Program-made: the position numbers and the translations under genes
The notes under the pieces: model-generated
What the model saw: the letters and a program-made list of their open reading frames with translations, nothing else
What the model was told of the DNA's origin: nothing
The model's database searches: none
In this document: positions 36,544-47,000 of the stretch, piece by piece
Position numbering within the stretch: the first letter of the stretch is position 1
How the letters are laid out: each line of letters begins with the position of its first letter
NCBI RefSeq assembly: GCF_033115175.1
Contig: NW_026909196.1
Span: 7,998,001 to 8,062,000 of the forward strand
Length of the DNA stretch: 64,000 nt
Direction of reading: 5' to 3'
Source of the DNA: Lepus europaeus
Lineage: Eukaryota > Chordata > Mammalia > Lagomorpha > Leporidae

Positions 36544-37171
36544 TAATATTCCCTATTTATTGAATTGTTTGCTTTGAATGTAGTTGCTCCAATTTGTGGA
36601 CCCCAGAGCGCAGACCTGGTGAGTGGCCAGTGACTCCACAGCACCTAACTCCAGGCTGAGCCCTGCTCAGGACACTGCAGGCAATAGCTGAAATTCACCT
36701 GTGCCCTACAATGATGCAGTCAGGAATGGGAGAGCTGCAATCACGTGTGTCTGTTACCTTTGGGACACATCAGAACAATAGGGACAATTGTGGTGGGAGG
36801 GCCTGTGGTCCCTACTGTGCTTTCCCCTGGACCTGGGCTGCCATGACTCCAGCATCCATTGTTGGTCCTCATGTGTCTCTCCCAATCAACTATTCAAAAA
36901 CATTCTCATTTACAGGACAGTCAAGAAATAAATGAATGCTCTTTGGATATTGGATGATAAATAGGAATTATCCATTGTTGGCACTATAGTTATTTTTATC
37001 CCTATCATTTAGAAGTGTACTAGATGAGATGATCTGAAGTCAGTACATGGTTTAGAGGACAAACCATGGGTGCATATAACACATGCCTTTGGGTTTGTTA
37101 AAAACTGATGCCATCATGGCGGACATTCTATTGCATACTCTCTGTCTTTGGATGAAAGGCCGTGGAAACCA
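36544..37171. other. Unique sequence between L1-B and the LTRs
   Basis: No gene recognised. It continues the sequence interrupted by L1-B. Positions 37024-37071 are the source-like copy of the 48-bp segment found inverted at 38532-38579. Confidence 0.5.
37024..37071 (+). repeat. 48-bp segment, inverted copy at 38532-38579
   Basis: Begins ATGAGATGATCTGAAGTCAG and ends AAACCATGGGT. Its reverse complement occurs at 38532-38579 with one mismatch. It lies in otherwise unique sequence here, so this is probably the source. Confidence 0.92.
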
Positions 37172-37780
37172 TGAGGTTCTTGTCTTCATGCAAGAAAGAA
37201 TTCAAGTATGAGACACAGAGCAGAGTGATAAGGCTTTATTGGGGATAGGTCATCCATCAGAATGGAAGGGACAGAGAGAGAGTGCCCAGTCACTCAGACT
37301 GAGGCAGAGCAAGTTTACATGGTTGAATGGAGAGAATACACCTGGCAGGCCAGGTGGGTGGCTGAGCTGAGAGGCAGAGAGCTGAGCAGTCTGTTTGGAA
37401 TCCTAGTTTTTAAAGGGAGTCTGTTTGCCCACCTCCCCCTCTCCTCAGGACAAAGGATGGAGAATTCTGGTGGAAGGGTTTTTTGGATGAAAATTAGAAA
37501 GTTCCTCCCCAGATTTGCTGGCACCATGCAGAGCAGAGGGGCTTCCCTTAGGGCATCTTGGAAGGTTTTGTTGCCCCATGTTGTCAGGTCAGGTCCTGAG
37601 GAGAGAATTCTCCTGGGAGCTTTCCTTGTGAGAAGGGCTGGGACCATCTGGAAAGTTATCAGGATCTGAGCAGGACTTTGAAGTGCAAAATGCTGGGTTT
37701 CTGGAGTTTCCACAGTAGGTGCTGGTCTTTAGGCCTGTCTCATACACACATAGACTAAATTTCTGATTTCATACCTAACA
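37172..37780 (-). mobile_element. Endogenous retrovirus LTR, copy 1
   Basis: About 609 bp, oriented minus, bounded on + by TG (37172) and CA (37780), i.e. TGTTAGGT... on the sense strand. A polyadenylation signal AATAAA (sense) is at 37235-37240. Similarity to copy 2 runs throughout: GGTTCTTGTCTTCATGCAAG, TTACATGGTTGA, AGGCAGAGAGCTGAGC. No coding sequence is present. The family is not named. Confidence 0.7.
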
Positions 37781-37835
37781 CTTCTATAGCATAAGATTTT
37801 GAGATTCTCTAGTAGCTCATTTTGTTACTGGTGAA
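37781..37835. other. 55-bp spacer between the two LTRs
   Basis: Short AT-rich spacer. It is too short to hold any retroviral internal region. Confidence 0.6.
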
Positions 37836-38473
37836 TGGCAGGGTTCTTGTCTTCATGCAAGAAAGAATTCAGGAGTGAGAGAGTAGTGGAAAGTAAAGTA
37901 ACAAAGTTTATTAGGGAAGGGACATCCATAAGAATGCATGGGCACCTCTCCTGACAGGACCTGAGAGAGTGCTCAGTTGCTCGGACTGGGGGGGGGGAGG
38001 AGCGAGGTTACATGGTTGAGTGGAGAGATTACACCTGGACAGGAAGGCGGGTGACTCAGCACAGAGGCAGAGAGCTGAGCGTGCAGTCCAGTTAAGGCCA
38101 GGAGTTTTTAAGGAGATGGGTCTTTGTCTTCACACATCTCCTCCTGAAACAAAGAATTTTATGGATGTAAATATTATGAAGCTCCTATCTGAGTTTTCCC
38201 CTGAAGGTATCAGACAGGAGGAAACCTAGCTGGTGCTATCCTGATCTGGAGCAGGTCCAGAGCAGGGTATTTGAAATGTAGATACTGGGCTGCATCTGGA
38301 AGATTGTCAGAAGACTGTGGAAGATTGTCAGGCAGAAGGGGCAGGGACCCCCACCTGGCAGGTTATTGGGTAGAGGGGGCAGGGTAGGATGTGAATACTG
38401 AGCTGCCCCTGAAACGTTATCAGGATGACTTTGAGATGCAGATGCATATTCTGGACATAGATGTCTTTTCTTT
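37836..38473 (-). mobile_element. Endogenous retrovirus LTR, copy 2, first part
   Basis: Same family as copy 1 but clearly diverged. AATAAA (sense) is at 37907-37912, and there is a run of G at about 37988-37996. It is interrupted at 38473 by L1-C and resumes at 39509. Confidence 0.72.
38457..38473. repeat. Target-site duplication of L1-C, left
   Basis: ATAGATGTCTTTTCTTT, identical to 39492-39508. Confidence 0.9.
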
Positions 38474-39491
38474 TTTTAATTAAATTTTATTTAGTTTTAA
38501 TTTAAACTTAATTTAATTTATTTAATTAAATACCCGTGGTTTGTCCTCTAAACCATGTACTGACTTCAGATCATCTCATTTAATTAAACTTAATTTAATT
38601 TAAATTTAATTAATTTTTATTTAGTAAATATAAATTTCCAAAGTACAGCTTATGGATTACAACAGCTTTTTCCCCCAATAACTTCCCTCCCACCCACAAC
38701 CCTCCTGTCTCCCACTCCCTCTCCCATTCCATTCAGATCAAGATTCATTTTCAATTATCTTTATATACAGAAGATCAATTTAGTATATATTAAGTAAACA
38801 TTTCATCAGTTTGCACCCACACAGAACATAAAGTGTAAAAGACTGTTTCAGTACTAGTTATAGCATTACTTCACATTGGACAACACATTAAGGACAGAGA
38901 TCCCACACGAGGAGTAAGTACACAGTGACTCCTGTTGTTGACTTAACAATTTGACACTGTTGTTTGTGGCGTCAGTAATGTCCCTAGGCTCTAGTCATGA
39001 TTTGCCAAGGCTATGGAAGTCTTTTGAGTTCGCCGACTTTGATCTTATTTACACAAGGTCACAGTCAAAGTGGAAGTTCTCTCCTCCCTTCAGAGAAAGG
39101 CCCGTTCTTTCCACTGGGATCTCACTCACAGAGACCTTTCATTTAGGTCTTTTTTGCCATAGTGTCTTGGCTTTCCATGCCTACAATACTCTCATGGGCT
39201 CTTCAGCCAGATCCGAATGTCTTAAGGGCTGATTCTGAGGCCAGAGTGCTGTTGAGGACACATCTGCCATTCTATGAGTCTGCTGTGTATCCGGCTTCCC
39301 ATTTTGGATTGTTCTTTCCCTTTTTAATTCTATCAGTTAGAGCATTTGGGAAATGCTCAATCAGACTTTCCCCAAATGGTGGAGTTAGCAATGTGCCAAG
39401 GGATTCCTAATACAATCCAATCAAGGTTGCATGTAACAATGCCATCTCACTAGTCCAAGTGATCAGTTTCAGTTCATAATTGATCATACTG
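38474..39491 (-). mobile_element. L1-C: 5'-truncated L1, 3' UTR only
   Basis: About 1.0 kb on minus, matching the L1-B 3' UTR (AAATATAAATTTCCAAAGTA; ATTATCTTTATATACAGAAG; reversed G-rich stretch at about 38671-38735). Its tail side (38474-38630) is unusual: AT-rich TTAATTTAA-type repeats enclosing a foreign 48-bp segment. Flanked by a 17-bp exact TSD within LTR copy 2. Confidence 0.9.
38532..38579 (-). repeat. 48-bp inverted insert inside the L1-C tail
   Basis: Reverse complement of 37024-37071 with a single mismatch (38536). It is enclosed by near-identical AT-rich direct repeats containing TAAACTTAATTTAATTTA, at about 38503-38520 and 38585-38602. Confidence 0.92.
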
Positions 39492-39508
39492 ATAGATGTC
39501 TTTTCTTT
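39492..39508. repeat. Target-site duplication of L1-C, right
   Basis: ATAGATGTCTTTTCTTT, identical to 38457-38473. Confidence 0.9.
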
Positions 39509-39557
39509 AAACCTTTGTCACACACACATAAGCTAATATCTGACTTCCTACCTAACA
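39509..39557 (-). mobile_element. LTR copy 2, remaining part
   Basis: Continues copy 2 after L1-C (CACACACATAAGCTAATATC, ending ACCTAACA), matching the end of copy 1 at 37740-37780. On the sense strand the LTR thus starts TGTTAGG. Confidence 0.7.
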
Positions 39558-39944
39558 ATTTCCTCCAACAACGAGGATGTATTTGTCCTCCCTAAGGTAG
39601 GTTTTCGGGACCAATAGACATTTGAGACTCAAGTTTACATCAACATTTCTATGGAAGAGAAAATAACATCCTTTGGGTGATGCAGTAGCCATTGTAAAGG
39701 TCACTTCTAAAGGCAGAGGACAAAGCAACTTTGCTTTGGAAGGTTGTACAGTAGACCAAAGATCCAGGCAACTGGCACTTTGATAGCCTAACTATTCTTG
39801 AAAGTCATCCTGCTTCCTCACACTATACTTCCAAGCCAATGCAGTACTGATTTCAGAGTGAATTCCAAGTGTGATTTTGAAGGCTGACATCCTTGACCAA
39901 GCATCCAGGTTGTCACTAGAACTTAAGTCTATTATGTGGTCCAT
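39558..39944. other. Sequence between LTR copy 2 and the minisatellite
   Basis: No gene recognised. On the minus strand a short purine tract, GGAGGAAAT, lies directly before the LTR, like a weak polypurine tract. A remnant of a retroviral internal region is therefore possible but unproven. Confidence 0.35.
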
Positions 39945-42900
39945 GTCAGGTAAGGGGACTCCCATAAGCTCGTCTCCAGCACTCAGGTTACAGGAATCCT
40001 GTATGAGGTGAGTGCAAAAATCCCAAGGTAAAGAACTCTTGTACACTGCTTCTCACTCCACCCAGGATTCAGATTTGACATAAACTGCATCTTCCTAACC
40101 CAGGTTACAGAACTCCCGTAAACTGGGGCTCCCACAATCAGGATACAGCACACTACTAAGCTGCGACTCCTACACTCAGGATACAGAAATCCCATGTATT
40201 GTGTATGCATACTCCTAGGCTAGAAAACACTTGTAAACTACTTCTCACTCCACCCAGGATACTGATTTGCCACAAACTGTGTCTCTCTACACCCAGCTTA
40301 CAGAAACCCATAAACTATGGCTCCCACAATTAGGATAAAGAATGCTACTAAGCTATGACTCCTACACTCAGGTTATGGAAATCCCGTATATTGTGTATGC
40401 CTACTCCCAGGATAGAAAACTCTTGTATGCTGCTTTCCATACACCCAGGATAAAGAACTGCCTTAACTTCTGTCTCTCTACACCCAGGTAACACAACACC
40501 TGTAAACTGTATTTCCTATACTCTGGCTACAGAAGTCCTGTATATTGCGTATGCCTAATCCTTGGCTACAGAACTCTTGTAAATTGCTACTCTCTACACC
40601 CAGGATACAGAACCCCCTTAAAGTGCATCACTCTACACCCAGGTGAGGGAAAACCCATAAGCTCGTCTCCAGCACTCAGGCTACAGGAATCCCGTATGTG
40701 GCGAATGCCAACTCCCAGGCTACAGAACTCTTATACACTGCTTCTCACTCCAACCAGAATACAGATTTGCCATAAACTGCAGCTTCCTAGCCCAGGTTAC
40801 AGAACTCCAGTAAACTGGGGCTCCCACAATCAGGATACCGAACGTTACTAAGCTGCGACTTAGGCTTAAACTGTGTCTCCTACGCTCAGGCTACGGAGGT
40901 CCCGTATATAGCGTATGCCTACTCCCAGGCTACAGAACTCTTGTACACTGCTTCTCTCTACTTCAGGACATTGAACTCCAGTAAACTGCATATCTCTACA
41001 CCGAGGTTAAGGAACTCCCATAAACCTCGAATCCCACACTCAGGCTACAAAAAACCCTTATGTGGTGAATGCCAACTCCCAGGCTACAGAACTCTTGTAC
41101 ACTGCTTCTCACTCTACCCAGGATACTGATTTGCCACAAACTGCGTCTCTCTACACCCAGCTTATGGCAGCTTACAGAAACCCATAAACTGCAGGTCCCA
41201 CGATCAGGGTAAAGAACGCTACTGACCTGCGACTCCTACACTCAGGCTAGAGAAATCCCATATATTGTGTCTGCATACTCCCAGGGTAGAAAACTCTTGT
41301 AAACTGCTTCTCACTACACCTAGGGCACAGAACTGCCGTTAATTGTGTATCTCTACACCCAGGTTACACAACTCCTATAAATTGTGTCTAATATGCTCAG
41401 GCTACAGAAGTCCCATATATAGCGTATGCCTACTCAGAGGCTACAGAACTCTTGTAAACTGCTTCTCTCTACATCAGGATATAGAACTCCAGTAACTGGC
41501 ATATATCTACACTCAGGTTAAGGAACTCCAAAAAGCCTCGAATCCCACATTCAGGCTACAAAAATCACGTCAACTCCCAGGGTACAGAACTCTTGTACAA
41601 AGCTTCTCATTTCATCCAGGACACAGAACTGCCACAAAAGCATCTCTCTACACACAGCTTACAGAACTCCCATAAAATGCGTTTCCCACAAACAGGATAC
41701 AGAATGCTACTAGGCTTATACTCCTACACAATGCTACAGAAATACGGCAAATAGCATATGCCTACTCCCAGCCTTCAGAGCACATGTAACCTGCCTCGCT
41801 ACACCCAGGATACAGAACTCCCTTAAAGAGCGTCTCTCTCCACCCAGGTGAGGGGAATCCCATAAGCTCATCTCCAGCACTCAGGCTACAGGAATCCCGC
41901 ATGTGGCGAATGCCAACTCCCAGGCTACAGAACTCTTATACACTGCTTCTCACTCCACCCAGAATACAGAACTGCCATAAATTGTGTCACTCTACACCCA
42001 TGTTACAGAAATCCCATAAACTGCGTCTCCCACGAGCAGGACACAGAATGCTACCAAGCTGCGACTCCTACTCTCAGGCTACAGAAATCCCATGTATTGT
42101 GTATGCATACTCCCAGGTAAGAAAACACTTGTAAACTGCTTCTCACTACACCCAGGATACAGAAATTCCATAAATCGTGTCTCTCTACACCCAGAATACA
42201 CAACTCCTATAAACTGCATCTCCTACGCTCAGGCTGCAGAAGTCCCGGATATAGCGTATGCCTACTCCCAGGCTACAGAACTCTTGTAAACTGCTTCTCT
42301 CTATTTCAGGATATAGAACTCCAGTAACTGGCATATATCTACACTCAGGTTAAGGAACTCCAAAAAGCCTCGAATCCCACATTCAGGCTACAAAAATCCC
42401 TTATGTGGCGAATGCCAACTCCCAGGGTACAGAACTCGTGTACACTGCTTCTCAATCTACCCAGGATACAGAACTGCTGCAAACTGCATCTCTCTACACA
42501 CAGCTTAGAGAACTCCCGTAAACTGCGTCTCCCACAATCAGGATACAGAACGATACTAAGCTGGGACTCCTACATTGACGCTAGAGAAATCTTCTATATT
42601 GTGTATGCATGCATACTCCCAGGCTAGAAAACTCTTGGAAACTGCTTCTCCATACACCCAGCATACAGAACTGCCATAAATTGTGTCTCTCTACACCCAG
42701 GTTACAGAATTCCCTTAAACTGCACCTCCTACGTGCATGCTACAAAAATCCCGCATATAGCGTATGCCTACTCCCAGATTTCAGAACACTTTTAAACTGC
42801 TTCACGCTACACCCAGGATAAAGAACCCCCTTAAAGAGCGTCTCTCTCCACCCAGGTGAGGGGAATCCCATAAGCTCATCTCCAGTACTCAGGTTACAGG

Positions 42901-43656
42901 AATACCGTATGTGGAGAATGCCAACTCCCAGGCTACAGCACTCTTGTACACTGCTTCTCACTCCACCCAGGATACTGATTGACATAAGCTGCGTCTTCCT
43001 AACCCAGGTTATAGAAATCCCATCAACTACAGCTCCCACAATCAGGATACAGAACACTACTAGCTGCGATCCTACACTCAGGCTACAGAAATCTCGTGTA
43101 TTGTGTATTTATACTCCCAGGATAGAAAACTCTTGTAAACTGCTTCTCACTCCACCTAGGATACTGATTTGCCACAAACTGCGTCTCTCTACACCCAGCT
43201 TACAGAACTCCCGTAAACTGCAGCTCCCACAATCAGGATACAGAATGCTACTAAGCTATGACTCCTACACTCAGGCAATGAAAATCCCGTATATTGTGTA
43301 TGCCATTTCCCAGCCTCGAAAACTCATGTATACTGCTTTCCATACACCCAGGATAAAAAACTGCCATAACTTCTCTTTCTCCACACCCAGGTTACACAAC
43401 TCCTGTAAACTGTGTCTCCTATGCTCTGGCTACAGAAGTTCTAGATATTGGGTATGCCTAATCCTTGGCTACAGAACTCTTGTAAACTGCTTCTCACTCC
43501 ATCGAGGATACAGATTTGCCATAAACTGCGTCTTCCTAACACAGGTTACAGAACTCCCGTAAACTGTGGCTCCCACAATCAGGAAACAGAACGTTACTAA
43601 GCTGCGATTCCTACACTCTAGCTACAGAAATCCCGTGTATTGAGTATGCATACTCC
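39945..43656. repeat. Minisatellite of about 38-40-bp units, higher-order arrangement
   Basis: About 90 diverged tandem units of the form (C/T)(A/T)C-CAGG-TACAGAACTCC-TAAACTGCGTCTC-TAC. Several unit types recur in order: one with CTCTTGTAAACTGCTTCTCA, one with CTGCCATAAACTGCGTCTCT, one with GCTACTAAGCTGCGACTCCT, one with ATCCCGTATATTGTGTATGC. A rarer type with CCCATAAGCTC(A/G)TCTCCAG appears near 39960, 40655, 41862 and 42868. Order is irregular, so this is an old array with nested duplications. Ends are approximate at the left, sharp at the right. Confidence 0.93.
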
Positions 43657-44029
43657 CACACCACTTTGTCGGATATGCCTGGATGAAGCCAGAAATATCC
43701 GGTTGTGTTTTGGCTAACTCATTCGAAATATTGTGAAAGCCTCTGTGTTTGTGTTTTCTGAATATTATCGATGGACTATATAGTTTCGAATGCTTTTAAC
43801 GGGGAACATTTACTTTTGTACCATAGAAACACTAATTGGTTGCACATGGAGACACCAGCTCTACACATTCGTATTTTCTAGGTAGAATGCTAGAGGAACT
43901 GCAGCAAACAAACATGATATTTCTGTTTGAAAAGATGACATTTTATACACTTGCCTAAGGAAAAGACTTTGCTTTTCTCCAAAACAATTTTTACTGTGAT
44001 TTTCTCGGTCCATTGCATACGAATTCCAC

Positions 44030-47000
44030 ACCACTTTGTCCGGATATGACTGGATGAAACTGGAAATATCCGGTTGTGTTTTGGCTAACTCAATCCCAGA
44101 TATTGCTGAAGCCTCTGTGTTTCTGTTTTCCGGATATTATCAACAGACTTTATGGTTTTGAATGTTTTTATCAGGGAACATTTAATTTTGTGCTGGGAAA
44201 CACTAATTGGTTCCACATGGAGACACCAGCTCTACACATTCGTTTTTTCTAGGGAGAAAGCTAGAGGAACTGCGGCAAACAAACATGATATTTCTGTTTG
44301 TATCGATGACATTTTATGCACTTGCCTAATGAAAAGACTTTGCTTTTCTCCAAAACCATTTCTACTGTGATTTCCTCAGTCTATTGCATACGAACACCAC
44401 CCCATTTTGTCCAGAAAAAACTGGATGAAACCAGAAATATCCGGTTTTGTTTTGGCTAACTCAATCCCAGATATTGCTGCCACCTCTGTGTTCGTGTTTT
44501 CTGGACATTATCGACGGACTTTACTGTTTTGAATGTGTTTATCAGGGAACATTTAATTTTGTAGCATAGAAACACTAATTGGTTCCACATGGAGACACCA
44601 GTCTACACATTCGTTTTTTCTAGGGAGAAAGCTAGAGGAACTGCGGCAAACAAACATGATATTTCTGTTTGTATAGATGACATTTTATGCACTTGCCTAA
44701 AGAAAAGACATGGCTTTTCTCCAAAACCATTTTTACTGCGATTTTCTCGGTCCATTGCATACGAATTCCACCCCAGTTTTTCCGGATATGACTGGATGAA
44801 ACCAGAAATATCCGGTTGTGTTTTGGCTAACTCAATCCCTGATATTGCTACATCCTCTGTGTTTGTGTTTTCTGGATATTATCGATGGATTTTATTGTTT
44901 TGAATGTTTTTATCAGGGAACATTTAATTTTGTACCGTAGATACACTAATTGGTTCCATATGGAGACATCAGCTCTACACATTCGTATTTTCTAGCAAGA
45001 AAGCTAGAGGAACTGCGGCAAACAAACATGATATTTCTGTTTGTATAGATGACGTTTTATGCACTGGCCCAAGGAAAAGAGTTTCGTTTTCTCCAAAATC
45101 ATTTTTACTGTGATTTTCTGGGTCCATTGCATACGAATTCCACCCCAGTTTGTCCGGATATGACTGGATGAAACCAGAAATATCCGGTTGTGTTTTGGCT
45201 AACTCAATCCCAGATATTGCTACAGCCTCTGTGTTTGTGGTTTCCGGATGTGATAAACGGACTTTATTGTTTTGAATGTTTTTATCAGGGAGCATTTAAT
45301 TTTGTACCATAGAAACACTAATTGGTTCCACATGGAGACACCAGCTCTACACATTCGTATTTTCTAGGGAGAAAGCTAGAGGAACTGCGGCAAACAAACA
45401 TGACATTTCTGTATGTATAGATGACATTTTATGCACTGGCCGAAGGAAAAGACTTTGCTTTTCTCTAAAACCATTTTTACTGTGATTTTCTCAGTCCATT
45501 GCATAGGAATTCCACACCACTTTGACCGGATATGACTGGATGAAACCAGAAATATCCGGTTGTGTTTTGGCTTACTCAATCCCAGATATTGCTACCGCCT
45601 CTGTGTTTGTATATTTTGGATATTATCGTCGGACTTTATTGTTTTGAATGCTATTTATCGGGGAACATTTTATTTTGTGCTGGGAAACACTAATTGATTC
45701 CACATGGAGACACCAGCTCTACACATTCGTATTTTGAAGGGAGAATGCTAGAGGAACTGCGGCAAACGAACATGATATTTCTGTTTGTATACATGACATT
45801 TTCTGCACTTGCCTAACAAAAAGACTTTGCTTTTCTCCAAAACCATTTTTCTTGTGATTTTTTTCGGTGCATTGCATACGAATTCCACCCCACTTTGTCC
45901 GGATATGACTGGATGAAACCAGAAATATCTGATTGTGTTTTGGCTTACTGTACCCAGATGTTGCTAAAGCCTCAGTGTTTCTGTTTTCTGGATATTATAG
46001 ATGGATTTTATTGTTTTGAATGTTTTTATCAGGGAACATTTAATATTGTACTGTAGAAACAGTAATTGGTTTCACATGGAGACACCAGCCCTACCCATTC
46101 GAATTTTCTAGGTAAAAAGCTACAGGAACTGCCGCAAACAAACATGATATTTCTGTTTGTATAGATGAAATTTTATGCACTTGCCTAACGAAAAGACTTT
46201 GCTTTTCTTCAAAACCTTTTTTAATGTGATTTTCGGGGTCCATTGCAAACAAATTCCACACCACTTTGTCCGGATATGAACATTTAATTTTGTACCGTAG
46301 AAACACTAATTGGTTCCACATGGAGACACCAGTCTACACATTCGTATTATCTAGGGAGAAAGCTAGAGGAACTGCGACAAACAAACATGATACTTCTGTT
46401 TGTATACATGACATTTTATGCACTTGCCTAAAGAAAAGACTTTGCTTTTATCTAAAACCATTTTTACTGTGATTTTCAGGTTCCATTGCATACGAATTCC
46501 ACCCCAGTTTGTCCGGATATGACTGGATGAAACCAGAAATATCCGGTTGTGTTTTGGCTAACTCAATCCCAGATATTGCTACAGACACTGTGTTTGTGTT
46601 TTCTGGATATTATCAACGGACTTTATTGTTTTTAATGATTTTATCAGGCAACATTTAATTTTGTACCATAAAAACACTAATTGGTTCCACATGGAGACTC
46701 CAGTCTACACATGCGTATTTTCTAGGGAGAAAGCTACAGGAACTGTGGCAAACAAACATGATATTTCTGTTTGTTTGATAACATTTTATGCACTTGCATA
46801 ACCAAAAGACATTTCTTTTTTCAAAAACCATTTTTACTGTGATTTTCAGGATCCATTGAATACGAATTCCACCCCAGTTTGTCCGGATATGACTGGATGA
46901 AACCAGAAATATCCGGTTGTGTTTTTGCTTACTATATCCCAGGTATTGCTACATCCTCTGTGTTTGTGTTTTCCGGATATTATCAACGGACTTTATTGTT

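Noticed and set aside
36711..37713. Short frames of 74-135 codons between L1-B and the LTR region
   Set aside because: The larger ones lie inside the LTR and show no retroviral protein motif; the other has no features.
39558..39944. Retroviral gag or pol remnant next to LTR copy 2
   Set aside because: No protein motif is visible. Only a weak purine tract supports the idea, so it is left unassigned.
39945..43656. CRISPR-like array
   Set aside because: The units are contiguous and diverged with no repeat/spacer alternation, and the DNA is mammalian. It is a minisatellite.
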